From the NCBI RefSeq assembly GCF_000217715.1, contig NC_015666.1:62001-126000 (forward strand): a DNA stretch of 64,000 nt. The letters run 5' to 3'. The stretch comes from Halopiger xanaduensis SH-6. Its GTDB lineage: Archaea > Halobacteriota > Halobacteria > Halobacteriales > Natrialbaceae. The notes below the pieces were generated by a model, which ran no database searches, was not told the DNA's origin, and saw only the letters and a list, made by a program, of their open reading frames with translations. Made by a program: the position numbers and the translations under genes. Positions 51,472 to 60,399 of this stretch are shown here, piece by piece (position 1 is the first letter of the stretch; each line of letters begins with the position of its first letter).

Positions 51472-51627
51472 CTACCGATTGTACACGAGTAGCGCAGCGC
51501 CAGTAATGACCGCCGCCGCGGTCGCCCACGCGAGCCAGATGACGGGCTCGCCGATCAGGGCCGTCGCTGCGAGCGTTCCGAGGTAACCGACGATCAGTAC
51601 GACTGTCCTGCGTTCTGTGCGATCCAT
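51472..51627 (-). CDS. 51-residue membrane protein
   Basis: A short protein beginning M-D-R-T-E-R-R-T-V-V-L-I with two hydrophobic helices (about 7-25 and 28-47) and ending V-Y-N-R. The Met at 51627 is favoured over an earlier in-frame codon because the polar D-R-T-E-R-R start is typical for tiny membrane proteins. It lies just downstream of the regulator at 51677 on the same strand, so they may share a transcript. Function unknown. Confidence 0.6.
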   Translation of the reverse strand: MDRTERRTVVLIVGYLGTLAATALIGEPVIWLAWATAAAVITGAALLVYNR

Positions 51628-51676
51628 CGTAGGGGGAGGAGTCGAATCGTTGACTGCCTGTCGAGATTGCAAGGGC

Positions 51677-52387
51677 TCACTCGAACGAAATGAGCCGATC
51701 GAGCACGTCGTCGATCGGCGCCGTCGTCGTCGCGAGCGCGTAGCCGTCGACGCGTGCGAGATCGCGAGCGTGGTCCCAGAGTTCGTCCTCTTCGATCCCG
51801 TGGAGGATCACGGCGTTCGGCGTCGGATTGATCACCCGCAGGGCGATACCGACGCCCTCGCCCTGCGTCACGTTGGTGAAGACGAGCACGCGGTTCGTAC
51901 TCTGCCCGTACAGTCGGAAGAACTCCTCGCTCGAGAGGCGGGTAATCGCCTTGACGCTATCGACGACCGTATGACCGCTGATGCGGTCGGTCTCGCCGGG
52001 GATGATCTCGGTCGCCTCGAGTTCGTCGTACACCGTCGAGAGAGGAATCGAAGTCGCGTACTCGCGTAAGTCGAGGACGACGTCGCTGTCGAACCCGGCC
52101 GAGAGGACGCGGCCGTACTGACGGATGCGGTCGCCGCCGCGCCGTTCGTCGATCGCGAGCAGTCCCTCGACGAGCCGTCCGACGACGCCGATACCCGGAC
52201 TCTCCCGGCGGCCGCTCTCGTAGTCCGAGATGACCGACGAGGAGACGCCGAGCTCTTCGGCGAGGTCCGTCTGCGAGACGTCGAAATCGGTTCGCCACTT
52301 GCGCAACGTGGCGCCGGGATCGTCGCTCAGCGTGATCTCCCCGGCTATCTTCTCCGCGAGTTCGCGTTTCGGCCCACGTCCGCCCAT
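51677..52387 (-). CDS. XRE-type HTH regulator with archaeal C-terminal domain
   Basis: A 236-residue protein resembling the COG1709 group. Residues 25-75 are a lambda-repressor-like helix-turn-helix (L-R-K-W-R-T-D-F-D-V-S-Q-T-D-L-A-E-E-L-G-V ... S-V-I-S-D-Y). The second half (F-R-L-Y-G-Q-S-T-N-R ... N-P-T-P-N-A-V-I-L-H-G) is an alpha/beta domain, probably for ligand binding. The family is found across archaea, but no target is known to me. It is the first gene of the short minus-strand pair with the 51-residue membrane protein. Confidence 0.8.
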   Translation of the reverse strand: MGGRGPKRELAEKIAGEITLSDDPGATLRKWRTDFDVSQTDLAEELGVSSSVISDYESGRRESPGIGVVGRLVEGLLAIDERRGGDRIRQYGRVLSAGFDSDVVLDLREYATSIPLSTVYDELEATEIIPGETDRISGHTVVDSVKAITRLSSEEFFRLYGQSTNRVLVFTNVTQGEGVGIALRVINPTPNAVILHGIEEDELWDHARDLARVDGYALATTTAPIDDVLDRLISFE

Positions 52388-52524
52388 ACACGTCGGTTGG
52401 ACGGTCGACCCAAGTAGCTACCGAATATCGATATCCGCTCTCGATCGTGCTGACGCTGACAGGCTTTGCCGTCGTCGGCTATCGAATCCTCGAGGAACGG
52501 CGGACGGGGTAGACCGAATCGGGG

Positions 52525-53304
52525 TTACTCTGATTCTGCCTCCGATTTCGACTTCGATTCCGACTCCGACGGCGGCTCCGTCGTCTCGACGCGCTCGCGC
52601 AGCCACTCGATCGCCTCCTCGACCGTCGATTCGTCGGTCCCCGTAACGCGGATGCGACCCGGCCGCGACTCGCCGCGCGGGTAGCTGCCGACTGCGACGT
52701 CGAACTCGTCGCCGGCGCGCTCGAGGACGCCGTGGAGCGATCCCTCCGGCGCCGGGGTGTAGATCGTTTTCGCGGTCGCGTCGCCGCGGAACTCCGCCTC
52801 GACCTCGCGGAACATCGCCTTCATCTCCTCGGGGATACCCGCGAAGACGTAGACGTTCTCGACGATACAGCCCGGCGCCCACGCCTCGTCGACGACGATC
52901 GGCGTCGCGCCTTCGGGCAAGGAGGCGGCGGCCTCGAGGTCCAACTCGAGGTCGTACTCCGCGACCATCTCGGGGTTCTCCTCGCGGAACTCGGCCGCCT
53001 TCTCGCGGAGGTCGTCGTAAATCCGCTCGTGGACGACGAGGTCGCGGTCCAGCCCTTCGGCGGCGGCCTCGACGGTCATATCGTCGGGCGTGCCGCCGAT
53101 CCCGCCGGTGACGATGACCGCGTCGAACTCGTCGCGCCAGCGGCCGACGTAGTCGGCGATCTCGGCGCGGTCGTCGGGGATCGTCAGAATCCGGTGGACG
53201 GTGCTGCCGCGCTCGGTGAGGCGTCCGGCCAGCCAGGCGGCGTTCGTGTTCGTCGTGGTCCCTGCGAGCAGTTCGTCGCCGACCGAAACGATCGCGACGT
53301 TCAT
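52525..53304 (-). CDS. CinA N-terminal-type (MoCF-biosynthesis fold) protein
   Basis: A 259-residue protein of the competence/damage-inducible CinA N-terminal type, sharing the molybdopterin-binding MoaB/MogA fold. The start V-A-I-V-S-V-G-D-E-L-L-A-G, the V-I-V-T-G-G-I-G-G-T-P-D-D loop and Y-V-F-A-G-I-P-E-E-M-K are the family blocks. The pncC-type deamidase domain of full bacterial CinA is absent. The C-terminus carries an S-E-S-E-S-K-S-K-S-E low-complexity tail. The molybdenum connection is only by fold. In other species relatives act on ADP-ribose or NMN. Confidence 0.85.
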   Translation of the reverse strand: MNVAIVSVGDELLAGTTTNTNAAWLAGRLTERGSTVHRILTIPDDRAEIADYVGRWRDEFDAVIVTGGIGGTPDDMTVEAAAEGLDRDLVVHERIYDDLREKAAEFREENPEMVAEYDLELDLEAAASLPEGATPIVVDEAWAPGCIVENVYVFAGIPEEMKAMFREVEAEFRGDATAKTIYTPAPEGSLHGVLERAGDEFDVAVGSYPRGESRPGRIRVTGTDESTVEEAIEWLRERVETTEPPSESESKSKSEAESE

Positions 53305-53532
53305 GGCCGCGGTTGGGCCTCGAGGCAGTTAGCCGCTCCGCCGGCGGCAGTCCGTCGGCGTTGCGGCGGGCGGCCGGTCGTCGGCGCTGGTCGGGTCTCG
53401 GAAACGAAATCGACGATAGCGGAGCGGAGCGATCAACCGACGCCAATACCGGTTTGCAGGCCGTCGCTCGCCCGAATCCGTTCGCACTCCGTCTTACATG
53501 TATAACTGGGTGTTTTTCAGGACTTCACAACG

Positions 53533-53540
53533 ATTTTATG
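53533..53540 (+). promoter_or_regulatory. TATA box of the polyamine-type ABC operon
   Basis: 'attttatg' lies 28-35 bases before the ATG at 53568. Upstream, a near-palindromic 'ttacatgtataa' at about 53493-53504 might bind a regulator. Confidence 0.6.
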
Positions 53541-53567
53541 TCCCCGTCAGGGTAAACCGGGGTACCA

Positions 53568-54743
53568 ATGGCTGCCGACCCAGCACGGGTTGCAGAAACC
53601 AGCGGCTGCGAGTCGAATCACGAGTCTTCAACTGGCGTCGAACCGGGAACCGAAACCGAATCGTCTCGGTCGCTGTCGCGTCGTCGCGCCCTCTCCGGAG
53701 TCGCGGCCGGATCGATGACCGCGCTCGCCGGCTGCGCGAAGATCTTCGGCAGCGATACGACGAGTTCCGACGACGTGCTCGACGTCTGCGTCTGGAGCGG
53801 CAACTACTACGATCGGTTCGAGGAATCGGTCGTCCCGCTGTACGAGGACGAGTACGGCGTCGACGTCCGATTGCACGGCGGCTGGAACGACATCCTCGTC
53901 GACATCCGACAGTCGAGCGGCGAGCCGCCGTACGACGTGACCGTCGCGGACGGCTACTTCTACCACGTCGGTCGACAGGAAGGGCTCTTCGAGCCGGTCC
54001 GCACGGACAACGTGCCGAACCTGGACGGCGCGATCGACCACTACACCGAGATCCGGACGACGGAGTACGGCGTCCCGGTCGACGGCGCGCCCTGCAACAT
54101 CATCTACCGCGAGGACATGGACTTCGAGCCCGAGACGTGGGCCGACCTCGGCGCCGATCCCGTCGACAACAGCACGGGTATCGGGATCGACACCGGCTTC
54201 TGGTGGTTCCCGGTCCACGCCGCCGCGGTCGGCATGGACGACCGCGAGCTCGCGGGCGAACTCTACGAGGAGTCGCTCCACGATTCGGTCTTCGATCAGC
54301 TCCGGAGCTGGAACATCAACAGCTGGGCCAGCTCGGGCCAGGACATCTGGCAGGCGTTCGACGACGGCACCATCGACGTCGCCCAGTGGTACTTCGAGCA
54401 GACCGCCTACGACATCGACGACCACGACGGGCTCACCCACACGCTCCCCGAGGAGACGACCGGCTACCTGAACAACTGGTGCGTCGTCAACGGGACCGAA
54501 CGCCGCGACCAGGCCGAGGAGTTCCTCGACTTCCTCCTTTCCGCCGAGACGCAGACGACGTGGTCCGAGTCCAGTCCCGCCCTCTTCTGTAACGCGGAGA
54601 TGGAGTACGCCAACGACCTGGGCGAGCAACTGCCGACGACCGGCGAGGAGGCCCGGCAGATCGCCTTCCCCGACTGGGGGTACCTCGAGGACTACTACGA
54701 GGCGTTCGACGAGGAGTACAGCGCGATCCGGACGAACAACTGA
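53568..54743 (+). CDS. potD: Polyamine-type ABC transporter substrate-binding lipoprotein
   Basis: A 391-residue extracellular solute-binding protein like PotD/PotF. Residues 30-60 form a Tat signal (S-R-R-R-A-L-S-G) ending in the lipobox L-A-G-C, so the mature protein is lipid-anchored to the outside of the membrane. Fold blocks: V-W-S-G-N-Y-Y, Y-G-V-D-V-R, Y-G-V-P-V-D and D-F-L-L-S. Ligand residues typical of polyamine binders are not certain, and spermidine, putrescine or a related cation or sugar acid are all possible. First gene of a four-gene operon. Confidence 0.85.
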   Translation: MAADPARVAETSGCESNHESSTGVEPGTETESSRSLSRRRALSGVAAGSMTALAGCAKIFGSDTTSSDDVLDVCVWSGNYYDRFEESVVPLYEDEYGVDVRLHGGWNDILVDIRQSSGEPPYDVTVADGYFYHVGRQEGLFEPVRTDNVPNLDGAIDHYTEIRTTEYGVPVDGAPCNIIYREDMDFEPETWADLGADPVDNSTGIGIDTGFWWFPVHAAAVGMDDRELAGELYEESLHDSVFDQLRSWNINSWASSGQDIWQAFDDGTIDVAQWYFEQTAYDIDDHDGLTHTLPEETTGYLNNWCVVNGTERRDQAEEFLDFLLSAETQTTWSESSPALFCNAEMEYANDLGEQLPTTGEEARQIAFPDWGYLEDYYEAFDEEYSAIRTNN

Positions 54744-54766
54744 TTTCGTACAACAGACTGCCAACA

Positions 54767-55903
54767 ATGGCTACAATCGAACTCAACAGCCTCGAGAAGC
54801 GCTACGGCGACACGCTCGCCGTCGAGGACGTCTCGGCGACCATCGCGGACGGCGAACTGCTCTGTCTGCTCGGGCCGAGCGGCAGCGGAAAGTCGACGAC
54901 GCTGCGGATGATCGCCGGCCTCGAGTCGCCGACCGACGGCGGGATTCACGTCGGCGACGAGGACGTGACCGACCAGCCGGCCTACGAGCGAAACACCGCG
55001 ACGGTGTTCCAGGACTGGGCGCTGTTCCCCCACAAAACGGTGCTGGAGAACGTCGCGTTCGGCCTGAAGATGCACGGCGTCCCGAAGGAGGAACGCCGCG
55101 AGCGAGCCCAAAAGATGCTCGAGCGCGTCGAGATGGGCGACTACGGCGATCAGGACCCGACGAACCTGAGCGGCGGGCAGAAACAGCGCGTCGCGCTCGC
55201 GCGCTCGCTGGCCGTCGAACCCGACGTCCTGCTGCTCGACGAGCCGCTGTCGAACCTCGACAAGCGCCTCAGCGAGGACATGCAGATCGAGCTCCGGGAG
55301 ATCCACGAGGACGTCGAGACGACGTTCGTCCACGTCACCCACGACCAGGACGAGGCGTTCACGCTGGCCGACCGGATCGGCATCATGGCCGACGGCGAAC
55401 TCGTCCAGATCGGCGACCCCCATGAGGTCTACGAGAACCCCAAAAACCGGTTCGTCGAGGGGTTCCTGGGCGACACGAACTTCGTCTCGGGTGAAGTCAC
55501 CGAAACGACCGCCAACGGCGTACGCGTCGCGACCGAACTCGAGGAGGCGCTCGAAATTTCGACTGACGAGACGCTCGACGAGGGCGAACAGGTGACGCTG
55601 TCGCTGCGCCCCGAAGTGCTCTCGATCGAACCGGCCCCCGATGCGACGCCGGTCGCGAACGAGGCGCAGCCGATCGCCGACGGCGGGTCGCAAACGGCGA
55701 CCGTCGGCACGATCGAGAACGTCATCTACCGCGGCTCGACGGTCCGCTACGCCGTCGACGTCGACGGGAGTTCGCTGTTCGTCGAGCGAAGCGTCGCCGA
55801 CGCGGGGTCGTTCGACGCCGGCGACGAGATCCGCATCGAGTGGGACGAAACCGACGTGCTCGCGTTCCGCGAGGACGGGAGCCGCATCGAGCACCGCGGA
55901 TAA
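54767..55903 (+). CDS. potA: ABC transporter ATP-binding protein, PotA-like
   Basis: A 378-residue ATPase. Walker A is G-P-S-G-S-G-K-S-T (about 39-47), the signature L-S-G-G-Q-K-Q-R, Walker B L-L-L-D-E-P-L-S-N-L-D, and the H-loop His in H-D-Q-D-E-A. Residues 240-375 are a TOBE-type regulatory domain, as in PotA, MalK and FbpC. It follows the substrate-binding gene by 23 bases and precedes the first permease gene by two bases, so it energises this importer. Confidence 0.93.
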   Translation: MATIELNSLEKRYGDTLAVEDVSATIADGELLCLLGPSGSGKSTTLRMIAGLESPTDGGIHVGDEDVTDQPAYERNTATVFQDWALFPHKTVLENVAFGLKMHGVPKEERRERAQKMLERVEMGDYGDQDPTNLSGGQKQRVALARSLAVEPDVLLLDEPLSNLDKRLSEDMQIELREIHEDVETTFVHVTHDQDEAFTLADRIGIMADGELVQIGDPHEVYENPKNRFVEGFLGDTNFVSGEVTETTANGVRVATELEEALEISTDETLDEGEQVTLSLRPEVLSIEPAPDATPVANEAQPIADGGSQTATVGTIENVIYRGSTVRYAVDVDGSSLFVERSVADAGSFDAGDEIRIEWDETDVLAFREDGSRIEHRG

Positions 55904-55905
55904 CG

Positions 55906-56853
55906 ATGTCGGGAACGCACACATCTACATCCACGGCCGCAGACGCCGGTGCCGGCGGCGGCGTCCTCGCCCGACTCCGCGCGCCGCTGGCTGCGGCTCC
56001 GAGTTCGCGGCGAGCGCTGTTGCTGATGGCGCCGCTGCTCGTCTTCGAGGCGCTGATCTTCGTCGTTCCGTTCCTCATGCTGCTGCGGATCAGCTTCGCG
56101 GAAGGGGCGACGGCCGCGGCCTACCAGCCCGGAACGTGGTCGCTCGAGGCGTACGCGGGCGTCCTCGAGAGCGGTCTCGCGTGGGACGTCATCCAGTACT
56201 CGTTCGCGATCGGCGCCGCGGTGACGGTCATCACGATCGCGCTCGGGTTGTGCTACGCCTACGCGATCTGGCGAGCCGACGGCGTCGTTCAGTCGATTCT
56301 GCTGTTCGCCGTCGTGCTGCCGCTGTTGACCACGCTGGTCGTCAAGACGTACGCGTTCCGCCCGCTGTTGACGCCCGAAGGGACGCTCAACGACGTGCTG
56401 ATGGGACTGCACGTGATCTCGGAGCCCGTTTCGATCGTCCCCGGAACGGCCGGCGCGATCATCGGGCAGGTCTACATCGTACTGCCCTACGCCGTGCTGG
56501 CGATCTACAGCGTCATGGCGACGATGGACTGGCAACTGGTCGAGGCCGCCCGCGACCTCGGCGCCAGCCGACCGCGGTCCGTCCTCGAGGTCGTCGTCCC
56601 CCGGGCCATGCCGGGGATCATCGTCGCGACGGTGATCTCCTTCGCCTGGAGCGTCGGCGCCTACGCCGCGCCGTTCCTGCTTGCCGGCGGCGACATCTCC
56701 TTCGCCGTCCGCGTGGAGAAACAACTGCTCCAGAACTTCCAGTGGCCCGAGGCGACGGCGCTCTCGGTCATCATGATCGTTCTGATGCTCGCGAGCATCG
56801 CCGCGATCGTCGGCGCGCTCAGCCGCTTCGGAGGTGAGTTCGACTATGCGTAA
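55906..56853 (+). CDS. potB: ABC transporter permease, PotB-like
   Basis: A 315-residue inner-membrane permease. Six hydrophobic helices, with the EAA loop for the ATPase in E-A-A-R-D-L-G-A-S-R-P-R-S at about 220. The N-terminus has an Ala- and Ser-rich stretch before the first helix. I chose the ATG giving M-S-G-T-H-T over upstream codons because it follows the ATPase stop closely and the longer N-terminus is arginine-rich. The gene overlaps potC by eight bases. Confidence 0.92.
   Translation: MSGTHTSTSTAADAGAGGGVLARLRAPLAAAPSSRRALLLMAPLLVFEALIFVVPFLMLLRISFAEGATAAAYQPGTWSLEAYAGVLESGLAWDVIQYSFAIGAAVTVITIALGLCYAYAIWRADGVVQSILLFAVVLPLLTTLVVKTYAFRPLLTPEGTLNDVLMGLHVISEPVSIVPGTAGAIIGQVYIVLPYAVLAIYSVMATMDWQLVEAARDLGASRPRSVLEVVVPRAMPGIIVATVISFAWSVGAYAAPFLLAGGDISFAVRVEKQLLQNFQWPEATALSVIMIVLMLASIAAIVGALSRFGGEFDYA
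56830..56837 (+). promoter_or_regulatory. Shine-Dalgarno of the potC-like gene
   Basis: GGAGGTGA lies eight bases before the ATG at 56846, inside the end of the preceding permease gene. It favours that ATG over a GTG at 56834, which overlaps the motif itself. Confidence 0.7.
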
Positions 56854-57655
56854 TTCCCGCGAGCGACTCGGCACCGCCGCGTTCCGACTCGGTTACGCGG
56901 CGATCGTGGCGTTCCTGCTGCTCCCGCTGCTCGTGGTCGTCGTGACCTCGTTCTCGGCCTCGAGCCAGCTCGTCTTCCCGCCGGAGAGCTACACGATGGC
57001 GTCGTACCTGGCGTTCTTCGAAAACAACGCGTGGCTCGAGGCGTTCGACAACAGTCTGATCGTCGGCCTCGGGACGACCGTGGTCGCGACGATTCTGGGC
57101 GTGACGGCGGCGTTCGGACAGGAGATCGACGACGGCGCGGCCGGTCGCGTCCTCGTCCCGCTCGTGCTCTTGCCGCTGCTGATCCCGCCGGTCATCTTCG
57201 GCGTCACGCTGCTGGTCTACTTCAACGAGCTCGGGCTGCAGGACACCTACCTGAGCCTGATCCTCGCGCACACGCTGTGGGCGACGCCGCTGGTGTACTT
57301 CGTCATGCGGTCGGTGTTCAGCCGCTTCGACTGGCAGCAGTTGGACGCGGCCCGCGACCTCGGCGCCGGACCGATTCGCTCGTTCGTCCACGTCGTGCTG
57401 CCGAACGTGAAACACGGGATCTTCGTCGGCGCCCTGCTGGCCTTTATCGTCAGCCTGCAGGAGTTCGTGATGGCGCTGTTCCTCTCGGGCGACAGCACCG
57501 CGACGATCCCGGTCGTCGCCTGGAACACGCTGCGGGACTCGCTGGATCCGATCGTCAGCGTCGTCTCGACGTTCCTGATCCTCATCTCGATCGTCGCGCT
57601 CCTGCTGGCCGTCGTCGCGACGAACCTGCAGTGGGTCGCGAAGCAACTGTCCTGA
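56846..57655 (+). CDS. potC: ABC transporter permease, PotC-like
   Basis: A 269-residue permease with about six hydrophobic helices, and the coupling loop D-A-A-R-D-L-G-A-G-P-I-R-S. It pairs with the upstream permease to form the channel. The start overlaps the potB end and has a strong Shine-Dalgarno motif, the only intraoperon gene here with such a site, which suggests internal initiation. The order substrate-binding protein, ATPase, two permeases is typical of polyamine and iron importers. Confidence 0.92.
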   Translation: MRNSRERLGTAAFRLGYAAIVAFLLLPLLVVVVTSFSASSQLVFPPESYTMASYLAFFENNAWLEAFDNSLIVGLGTTVVATILGVTAAFGQEIDDGAAGRVLVPLVLLPLLIPPVIFGVTLLVYFNELGLQDTYLSLILAHTLWATPLVYFVMRSVFSRFDWQQLDAARDLGAGPIRSFVHVVLPNVKHGIFVGALLAFIVSLQEFVMALFLSGDSTATIPVVAWNTLRDSLDPIVSVVSTFLILISIVALLLAVVATNLQWVAKQLS

Positions 57656-57678
57656 CGCCGGAATTCTCAGGACGCCGG

Positions 57679-57694
57679 TTTTTCGATTCGTTTT
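57679..57694 (+). terminator. T-rich terminator after the ABC operon
   Basis: Two T runs (57679-57683, and 57691-57694) lie within 40 bases of the potC stop. U-tract terminators of this type are expected in archaea. The following gene is on the opposite strand. Confidence 0.45.
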
Positions 57695-57751
57695 GTTGTC
57701 CGTCGTTTCGTCGTCTCGGAGAGCGACATCGCGACCCTCGAGCGACCGAGA

Positions 57752-58165
57752 TTAAGAGGCGATGAGAACCACGGCGACGACCGCGAGCGCGAATCCGACG
57801 ACGTTCGCGGTGCTCAGCGCCGTCTCGAAGTAGGCGACGCCGACGAGGACGGGGACGACGAAGTAGAGGCCGGCGATGGCCGAGACGACCGCCATACTCC
57901 CCCGCGTCAGCGCCGCGTAGAACGCAAGGGTCCCGGCCGCGAGAAACACGCCCGACCCCAACGCGAACGCGATGTCGGTACTCGTTCCGGCGATCGGGCG
58001 CCGCGACAGGACCGCGTATCCGCCGACGAGTCCGATACTCGCCACGTACGACAGCAGGACCGCGTTCACGGCCGATAGCGACCGCGTCGCGACGTCCGCC
58101 GCGACCGCCCAGCCGCCGAACAGCAGCAAGGTCGCAAGTGCCAACGCTATCGCTACGCTCACCAT
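57752..58165 (-). CDS. Half-size EamA-like membrane protein
   Basis: A 137-residue protein with about five hydrophobic helices, equal to one EamA repeat. The usual drug/metabolite transporter (EamA) has two such halves in about 290 residues. G-V-A-Y-F-E-T-A near residue 110 matches the family's conserved region. It could act as a homodimer like small multidrug-resistance proteins. No partner gene of the same type is adjacent. Substrate unknown. Confidence 0.75.
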   Translation of the reverse strand: MVSVAIALALATLLLFGGWAVAADVATRSLSAVNAVLLSYVASIGLVGGYAVLSRRPIAGTSTDIAFALGSGVFLAAGTLAFYAALTRGSMAVVSAIAGLYFVVPVLVGVAYFETALSTANVVGFALAVVAVVLIAS

Positions 58166-58331
58166 ACGGCCACCCTCTCTGTCGCCCTTTCAAGAAATCG
58201 TCGGTCTTCAGACGCGTGTTGCGGCCTGCCACCGAACCTGCGACCGACCAGCCGCGTGGCCGTCTCGAGCGCTCGCCTGCTTCTCGAGGCGACCGCTCGA
58301 GTCACGGGGACGGGGAAGGGCAGGCGCTCGA

Positions 58332-58457
58332 GCGGCGCGCAGATCCGCGCGCCGCGATAATACGCACCTGACGGACGAAAGGGCGAGCGTTGCGAGGTCG
58401 CAAAGCGACCTCGAGGTGAAGCGGCGAAGCCGCGGAACGAGCGCTGCCAAGCGCTCG
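58332..58457. repeat. Cluster of four perfect hairpins after aCPSF1
   Basis: Four inverted repeats in 126 bases: GCGGCGCGC/GCGCGCCGC (58332-58340, 58347-58355), CGAGGTCGC/GCGACCTCG (58393-58401, 58405-58413), GCGGC/GCCGC with loop GAA (58421-58433), and CGAGCGCT/AGCGCTCG (58438-58445, 58450-58457). They lie directly after the stop codon of aCPSF1 (minus strand), so they are its 3' untranslated region or terminator region. The rest of the 299-base gap (58166-58464) holds no gene. Confidence 0.7.
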
Positions 58458-58464
58458 CGAGGGC

Positions 58465-60399
58465 TTATAAGAAGCGGAAGGTCTCGAGGTTCTTCGGCGC
58501 GAAGGTTCGCATGTCGTAGTTGTGGTAGAGGGCGGAGGAGAGGTCCTGCGTGGACCGCTCGTCGCCGTGGACGCAGAGCACCTTCTCGGGACGGGGGTTC
58601 ATCGTCTTGACGAAGTTCTCGAGGCCGGCGCGGTCGGCGTGGCCGGAGAAGCCGTCGACGGTCTCGACGTGCATGTTCAGCGAGAGAGTCCCGCGGCCGT
58701 TGTCGCCGCCCATGGCGCCGACTTCGCTGGTCGGGATCTCGTCCCAGCCGTTCTGGATGCGGCGGCCGAGGGTCCCCTGGGCCTGGTAGCCGACGAAGGT
58801 CAGCGTCGAGTCCGGATCGGGGCCGATGTGGGAGAGCCAGGACATGATCGGGCCGCCGGTGACCATACCGGACGTCGAGAGGATGATGCAGGGCTCGCCG
58901 TCGGCGACGTCCTGGCGCTCCTCCTCGCCGCCGTCGATGTGGTTGAACTCGTCGGCGAGGAAGGGGTTCTCGTCCTCGTGGAAGATCCGGTCGCGAAGGT
59001 CGTCCCGGAGGTACTCGGGGTAGGTCGTGTGGATGGCCGTCGCCTCCCAGATCATGCCGTCTAAGTGGACCGGCATCTCGGGAATATCGCCCTCGCGCAT
59101 CGCCTCCTCCAGGACGAGCATGATCTCCTGAGAGCGACCGACGGCGAACGCTGGAATGAGGACCTTGCCGCCGCGGTCGTAGGCCTCGTTGATGACCCGC
59201 TTGAGTTTCTCTTCCGAGTCTTCCTGGTCGGTCTGGTAGTCGTTTCGACCGCCGTAGGTCGACTCGAGGACGAGCGTCTCGACGCGGGGGAAGTCGTTGA
59301 CCGCACCGTTGAACAGGCGGGTGTCCTCGTAGTGGATGTCGCCGGAGAAGCAGACGTTGTAGAGGCCGTCGCCGATGTGGAAGTGCGAGACGGCCGAGCC
59401 GAGGATGTGACCGGCGTTGTGCAGCGTCAGCTTGACGTCCGGCGCGATGTCGGTGACGTCGCCGTACTCGAGCGGGATGGTGTGTTTGATCGCTTCGCGG
59501 ACCTGCTCGGAGTCGTAGGGCGGCGTGCGGCCCTCCTTGGCCGCGACGTCGAGGTAGTCGAGCGTCAGCAGGCCCATCAGGTCCCGCGTAGGCTCGGTAC
59601 AGTAGATCGGACCGTCGTAGCCGTACTTAAAGAGGAGCGGAATGAACGCGGAGTGGTCGAGGTGGGCGTGAGTGAGGACGACCGCGTCGATCGTCTCGGG
59701 GCCGGCGCCGAACGCCTCGGGGGCGTGGAGGTAGGGCACTTCGCCCTCGGCGCCGGGCTTGTCACCGCAGTCGACGAGAATCCGGGTTTCGGGCGTCGAG
59801 AGGATGAAGGAGGCCCGACCGACCTCGCGGCAACAGCCCAGCGTAGAGATGCGGACGTACTCGTCGTCGGACATCTCCTCGCGGTGGATCTGGCGGCCGA
59901 CCTTCTCGAGGATGTCCCGTCGCTCGTCGCGTTCCTGCTTGAGGAAGCTCCGGACGTTCGAGACCGTCGAGGACTCGATCGGCGGCGTGCGGACGACTTC
60001 GGGCGTCCAGCCGACGTTCTTCGTGATCTCGCGGAGTGTCGAGCCGTGGCGGCCGATAACCATGCCGGGCTTTTGGGCCTCGATGACGACCTCGCCGGTG
60101 TCGGCGTGGAAGTCGAGGTCCGTGACGCCGGCCTCCTCGGGGATCACGTTCATGATCTCCTCGCGAGCCTCCTCGGGTTGCGAGAGGACGCTCGGGTCCG
60201 GCCGAACGGTGATCCGCTTGCGCAGTTTGCTCGCGAGCTGCCGAATGAGGTCGCCCTGCTGGGCGAACTTCTTCGGATCGCGCGTGTAGACCACCAGTTC
60301 GGGGCCTTCGTATTTCACCGAGGAGACCGAGATATCGCTCGGTAACTCGCTCGTGATCTCTGCTTGCAAATCGTCGAGTTGCTGCTCTACAGTGCTCAT
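58465..60399 (-). CDS. Beta-CASP ribonuclease aCPSF1
   Basis: A 644-residue metallo-beta-lactamase/beta-CASP nuclease, the archaeal homologue of CPSF73 that cleaves and terminates transcripts at U-rich sites. Two N-terminal KH-like regions (about 1-70 and 75-145), then the metallo-beta-lactamase core with H-A-H-L-D-H (metal ligands) and, further on, beta-CASP motifs in S-G-H-A-D-R and the C-terminal V-H-G-D. Its size is normal for the family. The gene is alone, with a hairpin cluster immediately after its stop and a 386-base region before its start. Confidence 0.96.
   Translation of the reverse strand: MSTVEQQLDDLQAEITSELPSDISVSSVKYEGPELVVYTRDPKKFAQQGDLIRQLASKLRKRITVRPDPSVLSQPEEAREEIMNVIPEEAGVTDLDFHADTGEVVIEAQKPGMVIGRHGSTLREITKNVGWTPEVVRTPPIESSTVSNVRSFLKQERDERRDILEKVGRQIHREEMSDDEYVRISTLGCCREVGRASFILSTPETRILVDCGDKPGAEGEVPYLHAPEAFGAGPETIDAVVLTHAHLDHSAFIPLLFKYGYDGPIYCTEPTRDLMGLLTLDYLDVAAKEGRTPPYDSEQVREAIKHTIPLEYGDVTDIAPDVKLTLHNAGHILGSAVSHFHIGDGLYNVCFSGDIHYEDTRLFNGAVNDFPRVETLVLESTYGGRNDYQTDQEDSEEKLKRVINEAYDRGGKVLIPAFAVGRSQEIMLVLEEAMREGDIPEMPVHLDGMIWEATAIHTTYPEYLRDDLRDRIFHEDENPFLADEFNHIDGGEEERQDVADGEPCIILSTSGMVTGGPIMSWLSHIGPDPDSTLTFVGYQAQGTLGRRIQNGWDEIPTSEVGAMGGDNGRGTLSLNMHVETVDGFSGHADRAGLENFVKTMNPRPEKVLCVHGDERSTQDLSSALYHNYDMRTFAPKNLETFRFL

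Noticed and set aside
52447-52512. A 21-codon frame between the HTH regulator and the CinA-like gene
   Set aside because: Too short, only a GTG start, and no promoter or conserved pattern. The stretch resembles the tail of a membrane helix, but nothing upstream is in frame with a start.
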